Source: Acidimicrobiia bacterium (GTDB lineage Bacteria > Actinomycetota > Acidimicrobiia > Acidimicrobiales > Aldehydirespiratoraceae). Taken from it: 39,144 bases of DNA. Of the stretch, positions 26,491 to 34,715 are shown one piece after another. Under the pieces are notes generated by a model. The model saw only the letters and a list, made by a program, of their open reading frames with translations, was not told the origin of the DNA and did not search any database. The first letter of the stretch is position 1. Each line of letters starts with the position of its first letter. The stretch spans positions 1 through 39,144 of the forward strand of contig JAHQYM010000014.1 of NCBI GenBank assembly GCA_024421095.1. The letters run 5' to 3'. The position numbers and the translations under genes are program-made.

Positions 26491-27761
26491 GGCAAGATCG
26501 CTTCCCAGTCAGTTACGGGACGGTGCTCGCCATTGTCATCAATCACAGTCCAGAAAACTTGGTCTGAACCTTGGTTGTCTTGCTCGCCGAACATCAAAAC
26601 AAAACCATCTACATCAACTGGTTCACTAGCCCTGAAACGCTGCGCGAAACACTCACGGTCGAGGTCGCGTCCGCAACTCTGTAAACCAGCAATCGCTAAA
26701 CGGCCCGCGAGGTAACCCTCCAAAGATACGAAACCGGGAACCGCTGCGGCATCGTAATCCTGCAAAGCAGCAAGATATGCAGACACCACGGAGTTGCTGG
26801 CATCCGTTGGGAACGGCACAACTTGGGTGGTGAGCACACCGGCACCAACCGAACCAAGTTCGTTAGCCAAAGCATTACTGCCAACGAAAGAAATGGTGAC
26901 AAAAACCGCATCGATGTCCAACTCGCGTGCCCACTTGATAACCGCAGCAACCGGTTGGTAAGCACCGATTACGATGACTGCTTGCGGGTCGCCTAGATGG
27001 ATGTCTAACAACCCAGTCTTGACGGCAGTGGTGTTGCGCGGGTAGGTCCCCACAGCCACCGCTTGCATGTTGCGACGTTCAAGAGCCGCTTGAGTGCCAC
27101 TAAACCCGGCTTGCCCAAACGAGTCGTCTTGATACATCACTGCGATACGTTCAATACCTAACTCCGACACTAAACGAGCCACCATCTCCTCGGTTTCTTG
27201 GTTGTATGAGGCTCGCAAGTTGATCACGTTGGTTTGCTGCGGGTCACGCAGAAAAGCGGCACCCGTAAAGGGGGCAATATAGGCAATATCGGTAGTTGAT
27301 GCGACCGGTACCGCTGATCTAGAAGTTGGTGTGCCAACTGCGCCGATCAAGGCAAACACCGAACCACTGTCTATGAACTGCACCGTGTTTGCGATCGCCG
27401 CTTCTGGTTCGTAAGAATCATCTAACGGCAACAACTCAAGGTTGCGTCCATGCACTCCCCCATTGCGGTTCGCCTCAGCGAAAGCCGCTTGTATGCCTAA
27501 ATGCATTCCCGTGCCTAGGTCTTGGGCCGGGCCGCTAAACGCAGCCGATTGGCCGAAAACGATGCGATCAGTAAACACACCAGGGCCCGTGCTGGCTTCG
27601 CCTGGGTCTGTGCTAGTTGTGCTACTTGGTGTGCCCGCCGGGTCGGTTTCCTTGGCGGTCGTTGGTGTTGCGGCGTTCGGATCTTGAGGAGTTGCGGTGC
27701 AAGCAACAAGAAGCAACAGCATCAACAAAGCTATACCGCGGCGAACCCTCCTTAGCAGCAT
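26487..27761 (-). CDS. Substrate-binding lipoprotein, branched-chain amino acid/amide type, without transporter genes
   Basis: A 424-residue lipoprotein: signal peptide with lipobox LLVAC (Cys21), a 40-residue Thr/Pro linker, then a Peripla_BP_6 (LivJ-like) fold starting RIVFGQSAAFSGPAQDLGTG and including LIGAVGTPTSRSAVPVA and YQDDSFGQAGFSG. No permease or ATPase gene is nearby. Instead the gene overlaps a histidine kinase (ATGA), so it is better read as a ligand receptor that presents its bound state to the kinase, as LuxP or TorT do. Ligands of this family are amino acids, amides, urea or aromatic acids. Proximity to amt hints at a nitrogen compound, which is inference only. Confidence 0.9.
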   Translation of the reverse strand: MLLRRVRRGIALLMLLLLVACTATPQDPNAATPTTAKETDPAGTPSSTTSTDPGEASTGPGVFTDRIVFGQSAAFSGPAQDLGTGMHLGIQAAFAEANRNGGVHGRNLELLPLDDSYEPEAAIANTVQFIDSGSVFALIGAVGTPTSRSAVPVASTTDIAYIAPFTGAAFLRDPQQTNVINLRASYNQETEEMVARLVSELGIERIAVMYQDDSFGQAGFSGTQAALERRNMQAVAVGTYPRNTTAVKTGLLDIHLGDPQAVIVIGAYQPVAAVIKWARELDIDAVFVTISFVGSNALANELGSVGAGVLTTQVVPFPTDASNSVVSAYLAALQDYDAAAVPGFVSLEGYLAGRLAIAGLQSCGRDLDRECFAQRFRASEPVDVDGFVLMFGEQDNQGSDQVFWTVIDDNGEHRPVTDWEAILP

Positions 27762-27773
27762 CGCCGTGCTGGT

Positions 27774-28178
27774 CTAAGCTTTTTTGGTGGTCATGGTCAA
27801 CAGATTTCTACCCTCTGCCCGTTCATAGCTGATGTGGTCCATCATCGTGCGCACCAAATGGATACCCAGACCACCAATATGGCGCTCCTGCACCGACCCG
27901 GCAATCTCTGGTTCAGGGGCATCCGTCAGCGGATCAAACGCCACCCCGTTATCAACTAACTGCAGCGCAACAGAATCCTCACTTGAGGTGACCTTGACCT
28001 GAATTTCGGCGAGTCCGTCAACATTGCCGTGAGTGATCACATTCATCACCATCTCTTCAAGCACCAAGTTGATCTTGAACGCCAGATCAGGCGACCAACC
28101 CTCCCTTTCGGCGAACTCCTCAATGGCATCGGCTAAGCGTTGCAATTCTGCGGGATCGCTATCTAAGGCGAGAGACAA
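27774..28178 (-). CDS. RsbW-like serine kinase / anti-sigma factor (GHKL ATPase)
   Basis: A 134-residue single-domain GHKL protein: N-box INLVLEEMVMNVITHG, G1 region LQLVDNGVAFDPL and G2 region GGLGIHLVRTMMD. This is the RsbW/SpoIIAB type, which phosphorylates a STAS protein on serine and sequesters a sigma factor or other client when free. The usual RsbW length is about 140-160, so it is compact but complete. It begins at TTG 28178 just after the stop of the receiver-PP2C gene, with no clear ribosome site, probably by re-initiation. No sigma factor gene lies in the window, so its client is unknown. Confidence 0.88.
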   Translation of the reverse strand: MSLALDSDPAELQRLADAIEEFAEREGWSPDLAFKINLVLEEMVMNVITHGNVDGLAEIQVKVTSSEDSVALQLVDNGVAFDPLTDAPEPEIAGSVQERHIGGLGIHLVRTMMDHISYERAEGRNLLTMTTKKA

Positions 28179-28185
28179 ACTGTTA

Positions 28186-29361
28186 CTAATGGTCGTGTCC
28201 TTTCGCTCGCATAGTCATGCAGGTGATGTCGTCAGACTGTGCAGCGTCACCCGCAAATTCCATGACCGAACCAACTACCTTCTCGTTAACTTCGCGAGCA
28301 CTCGATGGTGTGGATTGGGCGAACAAACCCTCCAACCGGGCCATGCCGTACTCTTCTTCGTCTTCGTTCATAGCCTCGGTGACCCCATCGGTGTACAGAA
28401 CCACATGGTCTCCGGGTGAGAGTGTGATACTCGTTTGTGCATACTCTAAATCTGGCACTAAACCCAAAGCGACACCACCGGTCAACGGCAAGCGTTTGGT
28501 GTTCCCTTCAGCATCAACCAAAACTGGAGGATTGTGACCGCCATTGGCGAAGGTCAACATGCGTGTGGAAGGGTCATAGACGGCGTAAATTAGGGTCACA
28601 AACATCGCCGTCTCGTTGTCTTCACAAAGCAAATTGTTGACTTCGCCCAGCACTTCACTAGGTTTACCGAGCCCGATCGCCGCGCCCTTCAACAAGGTAC
28701 GACTCGACATCATGAACAGCGCCGCGGGAACTCCCTTGTCGGAAACATCAGCCACCGCCAAACCCAATAGCCCCCCCTCAAGGCGCATCACATCAAAAAA
28801 GTCGCCCCCCACCGAACGTGCCGGTTTCATTGAGGCATACACTTCGTAGCCAGCGCCTTTAGGAAATCGCTTAGGCAGAATTGACTGCTGCATCTGTGAG
28901 GCAACGTTAAGTTCATTTTGCAACGCCACCAAGCGGTCACGCGCACCTAACGCATCTCGCCACTCCAAAAGCTGCTGCAGAGTACGATCAATGGTGAGCT
29001 TCAAGTCATCAAAATCAACCGGTTTGGTGACGAAATCAAACGCCCCTCGGTTCATCGCGGTGCGAATATTTTTCATATCACCGTATGCAGAGATGATCAC
29101 CGAGCGAATATTGGGATTGACCTTAGGTATTTGGTCTAGCAACGCTAGGCCATCCATCTTTGGCATATTGATATCGGACAAGACAATGACAATCTCTTCG
29201 TCCTCACGCAAACACTGCAAAGCTTCCACACCATTGTGCGCAAACACGAACTGATACCGCCCAGAACGCACGTAACGGCGCATCCTCTGCTGCACCAACG
29301 GTTGCAGGTCTGGCTCATCGTCTACAACTAGAATCTTATAGGGAGGCTGAATGTCTGTCAT
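28186..29361 (-). CDS. Response regulator with PP2C (RsbU/SpoIIE-type) phosphatase output
   Basis: A 391-residue protein in two parts. The receiver domain (about 7-125) has the acidic pair in ILVVDDEPD, phosphoacceptor Asp63 in LSDINMPKMDG, a Ser in VIISAYGD and Lys in FVTKPVD. A linker helix (QNELNVASQMQQSILPKRFP) leads to a PP2C phosphatase domain with the metal ligands in VGGDFFDV, ADVSDKGVPAALFM, LYTDGVTEAMN and SDDITCM. It has no DNA-binding domain, so its output should be dephosphorylation of a STAS protein, here the one encoded just upstream. ATG 29361 has GGGAG seven bases before it; the longer frame start at 29388 lacks one. Confidence 0.94.
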   Translation of the reverse strand: MTDIQPPYKILVVDDEPDLQPLVQQRMRRYVRSGRYQFVFAHNGVEALQCLREDEEIVIVLSDINMPKMDGLALLDQIPKVNPNIRSVIISAYGDMKNIRTAMNRGAFDFVTKPVDFDDLKLTIDRTLQQLLEWRDALGARDRLVALQNELNVASQMQQSILPKRFPKGAGYEVYASMKPARSVGGDFFDVMRLEGGLLGLAVADVSDKGVPAALFMMSSRTLLKGAAIGLGKPSEVLGEVNNLLCEDNETAMFVTLIYAVYDPSTRMLTFANGGHNPPVLVDAEGNTKRLPLTGGVALGLVPDLEYAQTSITLSPGDHVVLYTDGVTEAMNEDEEEYGMARLEGLFAQSTPSSAREVNEKVVGSVMEFAGDAAQSDDITCMTMRAKGHDH

Positions 29362-29406
29362 ATTTGGCTCCCTAGCCGCGCAACGCAAAAGCGGATCAGG
29401 CGCAGG

Positions 29407-29745
29407 TCAGATTTCAAGACCAGATACGGCCTCGCTACTATTCGCGTAGACCGGCACGATTTTGTCGAAACCACTAATCTCAAACACTTCACGAATCGAT
29501 TCGGTCAGCGAACAAACGGCTAGCTTGGCGTTGCGTTGCTGCAAACTTTTGGCAACCAAAAGCACCACACGCAAACCAGCGCTACTGATATAAGACAATC
29601 CCGCAAAGTCCAACACCATCGACTTGCCGTCAGCGCCGATACTGGATTCTAGACCTTCGTGAAAGTCACGGGCGTTAGCCCCATCAACACGGCCAACGGC
29701 TTTCACGATTACCGCACCGTTGGCATTTTCACTTGTTAATTCCAT
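29407..29745 (-). CDS. STAS-domain anti-sigma factor antagonist (RsbV/SpoIIAA-like)
   Basis: A 112-residue STAS protein with the signature LDFAGLSYISSAGLRVV; Ser54/Ser55 are at the position phosphorylated by RsbW-type kinases. Unphosphorylated, it would bind the RsbW-like protein and free its client; phosphorylated, it would let the client be captured. It is first in the signalling run, followed after 45 bases by the receiver-PP2C gene. ATG 29745 is preceded by a G-rich site (GGGGGAATG). Upstream lie two copies of TTGCCAAG with an 11-bp period (29809-29827), a possible activator site. Confidence 0.92.
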   Translation of the reverse strand: MELTSENANGAVIVKAVGRVDGANARDFHEGLESSIGADGKSMVLDFAGLSYISSAGLRVVLLVAKSLQQRNAKLAVCSLTESIREVFEISGFDKIVPVYANSSEAVSGLEI

Positions 29746-29875
29746 AAGATTTCATTCCCCCATTTAGCGGACTATGGTTTGGCGCGAAAGCGACGCGAGG
29801 CACTCTCGTTGCCAAGTCATTGCCAAGCGTACACGGCTCTGCGGCGCGTTGTCACCAATGGCACATAAAACTCCA

Positions 29876-31192
29876 TCAGTCTTCCTCAGGCATCAGCACA
29901 AATTCAGGGTAACTCTCAATACCCAACTCACCGGAATCTTGGCCTAGACGTTCCACCTGAGCCGACACCCGAATACCCAACAGCGTATCCATCAACCACC
30001 ACAAGACGTATGACGCAACGAACACAAACACGCCGATAGACACCACGCCGAGCAACTGAATATGGAACCGACCCCCAGCCGCGATAGTCACAGCCAACGT
30101 ACCCCAAATACCCGAAACAAGGTGCGCCGGAATCGCCCCCACCACATCATCCACCTTCAACCGTTCAAGACCTTTGGTGGCAACCGTGCAAACCAAACCG
30201 CCTACCGCGCCTATCAGCAAAGCCCAACGATGATCGGTGAGGTTCGGACCCGCGGTAATGGCGACCAAACCAGCTATCGCCCCGTTCATACCCGCAAAAA
30301 TATCCATGCGACCCAGCAAAGGCCGAGAAACAGCTAACGCAGCCAAGACACCCGCTGATGCAGCCAAGTTGGTGTTTACCAAAACGTTGCTCATCGCCAC
30401 CGCATCAGCGGCACTCCCCAGCGCCAATTGCGAACCACCGTTGAACGCAAACCAACCTAGCCACAAAATAAACACACCTAGGGTGAATACCAAGACATTA
30501 GACGGCGGCGTGGGTTTAACGCTGCCGTCCTCACGGTATTTGCCAAGACGCGGGCCCACCACCAAAACCCCCGCGAGAGCTGCCCAACCACCCGTTCCAT
30601 GCACAATCGAAGAACCCGCAAAATCAACGAAGCCGGCTTCAGCGAGCCACCCACCTCCCCAAGTCCAAGCACCAACGATCGGGTAAATCAGCGCGGTCAG
30701 AAACAAAGTAAACAAGAAAAAAGGCCAAATCTTGATTCGTTCAGCGATCGCACCAGACACGATAGAAGCCGCGGTAGCCACAAACACCATCTGAAAAAAC
30801 CAATCCGACATTACCGCATAACCATTACCGACCACATCTGCAAGCGCCGACTCGCTGCCGCCGAGCAGAGATATTTCATCAGCGGATGTGGCATAAAAAA
30901 ACTTCAAAGCACCGAAGAAGTCTCCAACATCTGTGTACATCAAGTTGTAACCAACAATGTAGTACGCCAGACCTGCCACCGAATAAATGCCAATATTCTT
31001 CAAACAGATCATTGAGGCGTTTTTGGTACGCACTGCGCCAGACTCCAGCATGGTAAAACCAGCGGCCATCCACATGATCAACGCACCCCAAACCAGAAAT
31101 GCGAACGTATTCAAGATGAACTGGGTTTCCTCACTCACCCCCACTTGCGCGATGGATACGCTAGAGGTTGCAACCGAAAACGTGTCTAACAT
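29876..31192 (-). CDS. amt: Ammonium transporter (Amt family)
   Basis: A 438-residue polytopic membrane protein of the Amt/MEP/Rh family with about eleven membrane helices. It has the twin-histidine pore (His198 in SIVHGTGGWAALAG and His357 in GAIPAHLVSG), the GAIAERIKIWPF stretch and the LGVFILWLGWFAFNGGS signature. The N-terminal 25 residues are a short periplasmic leader, and the cytosolic tail is acidic. No glnK/glnB gene follows, which is unusual for Amt operons. GGGGAG lies six bases before ATG 31192. A GlnR-like box is located about 55-80 bases upstream, suggesting nitrogen control. Confidence 0.95.
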   Translation of the reverse strand: MLDTFSVATSSVSIAQVGVSEETQFILNTFAFLVWGALIMWMAAGFTMLESGAVRTKNASMICLKNIGIYSVAGLAYYIVGYNLMYTDVGDFFGALKFFYATSADEISLLGGSESALADVVGNGYAVMSDWFFQMVFVATAASIVSGAIAERIKIWPFFLFTLFLTALIYPIVGAWTWGGGWLAEAGFVDFAGSSIVHGTGGWAALAGVLVVGPRLGKYREDGSVKPTPPSNVLVFTLGVFILWLGWFAFNGGSQLALGSAADAVAMSNVLVNTNLAASAGVLAALAVSRPLLGRMDIFAGMNGAIAGLVAITAGPNLTDHRWALLIGAVGGLVCTVATKGLERLKVDDVVGAIPAHLVSGIWGTLAVTIAAGGRFHIQLLGVVSIGVFVFVASYVLWWLMDTLLGIRVSAQVERLGQDSGELGIESYPEFVLMPEED

Positions 31193-31246
31193 AATTTCTC
31201 CCCTTGTTGAAGCTAGACGGATTTAACCACAAACTAATCCAGCAAT

Positions 31247-31272
31247 GTTTCATTTTTGTGACACTGTGTTAC
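31247..31272 (-). promoter_or_regulatory. GlnR-like nitrogen box upstream of amt
   Basis: Read on the minus strand, GTCAC (31262-31258), six bases, then GAAAC (31251-31247) is an exact match to the actinobacterial GlnR half-site pair GTnAC-n6-GaAAC. A second GTAAC (31272-31268) lies five bases further upstream, itself preceded at six bases by TTAAC. Location 55 bases before the amt start is where GlnR acts in Streptomyces and Mycobacterium. Whether this organism has GlnR is not known from this window. Confidence 0.5.
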
Positions 31273-31300
31273 CGCAAGGTTAAACCTGCCTCGTCAGTCA

Positions 31301-31318
31301 TTTGCTACCATTAGCAAA
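31301..31318 (+). promoter_or_regulatory. Inverted repeat and leaderless-type -10 box before the GDP-fucose synthase gene
   Basis: TTTGCTA (31301-31307) and TAGCAAA (31312-31318) form a perfect 7-bp inverted repeat ending directly at the ATG. Within it TACCAT (31306-31311) is a possible -10 hexamer with seven bases to the start codon, the leaderless spacing also seen for marR. No good -35 is present and no ribosome site precedes the gene. Confidence 0.4.
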
Positions 31319-32308
31319 ATGCCACCCAAACCGAATGCGTCCAAAGATTTCTCCCAACAACGGATATTTCTGACCGGTGGTAACGGCTTTTTGGGCCAAG
31401 CCGTGCAAGCCGCCCTGGCTCGCCGTGGAGTGGCTGACGTGACTGCACCCACTAGCAGCGAGGTGGACTTCTTAGACCGCCACCAAGCCGAAACCGCAAT
31501 CGCCGACAATGCACCTGACATAGTTATACATTTAGCCGCCCGCGTGGGCGGGATCGGCGCGAATTTGGCAGCACCGGCGCAACTTTATTTGGACAACCTA
31601 CTACTCGGCACCAACGTAATCGAAGCTTGCCGCCTTGCCGACGTGCCCAAAACCGTGGTAGTAGGCACAATCTGTTCGTACCCCAAACACACTGCTGTGC
31701 CTTTTAGCGAAAACGCACTTTGGACTGGCTACCCCGAACACAGCAACGCCCCATATGGAATAGCAAAACTCGCTCAACTAGTGCACCTTCAAGCCAACCA
31801 CGCACAATACGGGCAACGCAGCGCCTACCTGATGCCCACCAACCTGTATGGACCCGGCGACAAATTTCACCCCGATGTGTCACACGTGATCCCAGCTTTG
31901 ATCCGCAAATGTGTGCGCGGCAAAGAAAGCAACGCCCCATCAATCACCGTGTGGGGAAGCGGCACGGCAAGCCGAGAGTTTCTTTACGTTGACGACGCCG
32001 CCGAAGGCATCGTCATGGCCGCCGAACGCTGGGATGGGTCGCTACCCGTGAACCTCGGTGCCAATCGCGAAATGCTCATCAAAGAAGTCGTGGAACTCAT
32101 CGTCAACCTCACCAACTACAAGGGACAAATACGTTGGGACACGACCCGCCCCGATGGACAACCACGGCGCGCGGTTGATGCCACCCGTGCCCGTGACCTC
32201 TTCGGCTTCGTGGCACAAACCGACTTCAACGACGGGTTAGGTGCCACCCTAGACTGGTACCTAGCCAACAGACAACGGGCCGAAATGCGGGGTCATTGGG
32301 ATCGCTAA
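31319..32308 (+). CDS. fcl: GDP-L-fucose synthase
   Basis: A 329-residue NADP-dependent epimerase-reductase of the GDP-fucose synthase (GMER/WcaG) type. It has IFLTGGNGFLGQAV, the catalytic motifs IHLAARVGGIGANL, TICSYPKHTAVPFSE and YGIAK, and PTNLYGPGDKFHPDVSHVIP, which is highly characteristic. It converts the gmd product, GDP-4-keto-6-deoxymannose, to GDP-L-fucose. The N-terminus has about 13 extra residues before the Rossmann fold. Transcription is probably leaderless from ATG 31319. It is the only plus-strand gene between the amt block and the UDP-sugar genes. Confidence 0.93.
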   Translation: MPPKPNASKDFSQQRIFLTGGNGFLGQAVQAALARRGVADVTAPTSSEVDFLDRHQAETAIADNAPDIVIHLAARVGGIGANLAAPAQLYLDNLLLGTNVIEACRLADVPKTVVVGTICSYPKHTAVPFSENALWTGYPEHSNAPYGIAKLAQLVHLQANHAQYGQRSAYLMPTNLYGPGDKFHPDVSHVIPALIRKCVRGKESNAPSITVWGSGTASREFLYVDDAAEGIVMAAERWDGSLPVNLGANREMLIKEVVELIVNLTNYKGQIRWDTTRPDGQPRRAVDATRARDLFGFVAQTDFNDGLGATLDWYLANRQRAEMRGHWDR

Positions 32309-32317
32309 GCGTGCACA

Positions 32318-32400
32318 ACGCTAATACTCAGACGCTAATACTCAGACGCTAACGCTCGCTGCCGCTAATGCCCAGACGCTAATGCTCCGACGCTAATACT
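32318..32400 (-). repeat. Tandem array of about six 14-bp units at the 3' end of uxs
   Basis: ACGCTAATACTCAG occurs twice perfectly (32318-32331, 32332-32345) and then in four degenerate versions up to about 32400. On the minus strand each unit resembles the last codons and stop of uxs (GAGTATTAGCGTC), so the array is a repeated echo of the gene's own 3' end. It fills the space between convergent fcl and uxs. Confidence 0.75.
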
Positions 32401-33325
32401 CGCTGCGGCGGAAATATGCTGCGGTGCGCTCCACCCCTTCACGCAACGAAACGGTTGGGTTCCAACCCAGCAACTCTTGAGCACGGCTAATATCTGGGCG
32501 GCGACACTTAGGATCATCCACCGGTAACGGAAGGTAGCTAAGCAGCGAAACTGAACCAGTCGCTGCCAAGACCAGAGCGGCCAATTCCTTAATCGTGTGT
32601 TCTTCGGGACTACCAATATTGACGGGATCACACTCTTGCGAATCAAGCAATGCGATGATGCCACGAACTTGGTCGTCCACAAAACAAAAACTACGAGTTT
32701 GCGTGCCATCGCCAAAAACCGTGATCGGCTCGCCGGCAAGCGCAGCCACCACGAAATTGGAAACCACTCGCCCATCGTCGCGGCGCATTCGTGGGCCGTA
32801 GGTGTTGAAAATCCTAACTATGCGCGTGTCTAGACCGTGATAACGATGATATGCCATAGTAATCGCCTCAGAGAACCTCTTGGCTTCGTCATAAACTCCA
32901 CGAGGCCCGATTGGATTAACGTTGCCCCAATACTGCTCAACTTGAGGATGAACCAACGGATCGCCGTACACCTCAGAAGTTGATGCCAACAAAAACTTCG
33001 CAGCTTTGGCTTTAGCTAAACCGAGCGCATTGTGGGTACCCAACGAACCAACCTTGAGGGTCTGAATCGGCATCTTCGCATAATCACTCGGCGATGCCGG
33101 GCTAGCAAAATGCAGCACCGCGTCCACCGCACCGTCCACAGCTAGAAACGTCGTCACATCTTGGTGGCGGAAAGCAAACCGCGGTTGATCGCTGTGTTGA
33201 GACAAATTCAACAACGAACCCGTAACCAAATTATCGATACAAACAACTTCGTCACCACGACCAATCAACGCGTCACACAAGCGCGAACCGAGAAAACCCG
33301 CACCGCCAGTCACCACAACACGCAC
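32393..33325 (-). CDS. uxs: UDP-glucuronate decarboxylase (UDP-xylose synthase)
   Basis: A 310-residue short-chain dehydrogenase-like enzyme turning UDP-glucuronate into UDP-xylose. UXS-specific motifs are [37 protein letters not shown], the catalytic [32 protein letters not shown] and [14 protein letters not shown]. The start is GTG 33325, three bases after the UDP-glucose dehydrogenase stop, so the two consecutive pathway enzymes share a message. The stop lies inside a short tandem array that copies the gene end. Confidence 0.94.
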   Translation of the reverse strand: MRVVVTGGAGFLGSRLCDALIGRGDEVVCIDNLVTGSLLNLSQHSDQPRFAFRHQDVTTFLAVDGAVDAVLHFASPASPSDYAKMPIQTLKVGSLGTHNALGLAKAKAAKFLLASTSEVYGDPLVHPQVEQYWGNVNPIGPRGVYDEAKRFSEAITMAYHRYHGLDTRIVRIFNTYGPRMRRDDGRVVSNFVVAALAGEPITVFGDGTQTRSFCFVDDQVRGIIALLDSQECDPVNIGSPEEHTIKELAALVLAATGSVSLLSYLPLPVDDPKCRRPDISRAQELLGWNPTVSLREGVERTAAYFRRSEY

Positions 33326-33328
33326 GAC

Positions 33329-34633
33329 CTAGCCCCTGCCAATGCATTGATAGTCAAAACCGTGACGAAGCAGCGCCTCAGCATCCATAATATTGCGGGC
33401 ATCCACCACATTGAGTGCAGACATAACTCCGGCGAGCTGGGCGACATCAAGCGTTTTGAACTCGTCCCACTCCGTGACCACAAGCAGCACCTCAGCACCT
33501 TCACAAGCAGCATACGCATCACGCGCCAGAGCAATATTAGTGCCTTCAACTCGGGTCACCGCGGGATCATACGCCTGCACGCGAGCACCCGCGGCGAGTA
33601 AACGCTCAGCTATTGCCAAGGCCGGCGAATTGCGTGTGTCGTCGGTGCCCGCCTTGAAAGCCAGGCCAAGCATAGCAATCGTGGCACGCGCTAAATCCAC
33701 CACCGCAGCAACCTTGTTGACCACCCGATTAAACTGCTCATCATTTGCGGCTAGCACACCCCGCAACAACGAATAGTCATAGCCAGCATCGGCAGCCATC
33801 CTCACAAGCGCTTGCGTGTCTTTCGGGAAACACGAACCGCCCCAGCCCGGGCCTGGGGTCAAACACTCACTACCAATGCGCTTGTCGTGACCCAATACCG
33901 AAAGCACATCGGCCACATTTGCGCCAACCGCTTCACACACCGCCGCGATCGTATTGACGAAACTGAGTTTCGTTGCCAGAAAGGCGTTCGCAGCGTATTT
34001 GCTGGTTTCAGCGGTCGCTGGATCGGTGATAATTGTTGGTGCTGCTGAGCGTTGATGAAGTTTTGCTACCCGCTGCGCGGCACCACGGTCGGTGGCCCCG
34101 ATAACCACACGATCGGGAAAGAGAAAGTCGCTCACCGCGCTGCCCTCACGCAGAAACTCTGGGTTAGACACCACCGTGACATCACTACGGCCCATGGCTT
34201 TCGCAACCAGGCGCGCCGAACCCACTGGAACGGTTGACTTGTTGACGACCACCGCGCCAGCACGGACATGCAAGCCAACCTCGCGAGCAGCGGACTCTAA
34301 AGCACGCAGGTCAACCAAACCAGCCGAACTATCGGCGTTGCCCTCGCGATCCGTGCTTGGGGGCGTGGGGACACACAAATACACAAAGTCGGCATCGCGC
34401 ACCCCAACCCCTGTGTTGGCCACAAACGCGAGACGCCCAGTGTTTAGCCCTTCTTCAACCAACTCTGCTAAACCGGCTTCGAAAATAGGCACGTCGCCCA
34501 CACTCAAACGCTGCACCTTGTCAATATCAATGTCGACACATACCACCTGGTGGCCGAGATGCGCGAAACAAGCCCCAGTGGTAAGGCCAACATAACCGGT
34601 TCCCACGACCGCGATCTTGGCAGGCGCATCCAC
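33329..34633 (-). CDS. ugd: UDP-glucose 6-dehydrogenase
   Basis: A 434-residue enzyme oxidising UDP-glucose to UDP-glucuronate with two NAD+. Visible are the N-terminal VVGTGYVGLTTGACFAHLG, VPTPPS, STVPVGSA, NPEFLREGSAV, the catalytic Lys222 region (ATKLSFVN) and nucleophile Cys268 in GWGGSCFPKD, then GLAFKAGTDDTRNSPAL. Complete and normal in length. Its product is used by the downstream uxs gene. The 82-bp gap to the LCP gene upstream shows no clear promoter, so it may belong to one long minus-strand unit with birA and lcp. Confidence 0.95.
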   Translation of the reverse strand: MDAPAKIAVVGTGYVGLTTGACFAHLGHQVVCVDIDIDKVQRLSVGDVPIFEAGLAELVEEGLNTGRLAFVANTGVGVRDADFVYLCVPTPPSTDREGNADSSAGLVDLRALESAAREVGLHVRAGAVVVNKSTVPVGSARLVAKAMGRSDVTVVSNPEFLREGSAVSDFLFPDRVVIGATDRGAAQRVAKLHQRSAAPTIITDPATAETSKYAANAFLATKLSFVNTIAAVCEAVGANVADVLSVLGHDKRIGSECLTPGPGWGGSCFPKDTQALVRMAADAGYDYSLLRGVLAANDEQFNRVVNKVAAVVDLARATIAMLGLAFKAGTDDTRNSPALAIAERLLAAGARVQAYDPAVTRVEGTNIALARDAYAACEGAEVLLVVTEWDEFKTLDVAQLAGVMSALNVVDARNIMDAEALLRHGFDYQCIGRG

Positions 34634-34715
34634 GAGCGGTCACCCAACCACAAGCTTGGTGGACAGTGCTCGCGGGTGTGGTCGACGGTCACGGGGGGTG
34701 TCCACGAGCCGTTGT

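Noticed and set aside
26487-27761. Part of an ABC importer operon
   Set aside because: No permease or ATPase genes occur on either side; the gene is flanked by and overlaps signalling genes.
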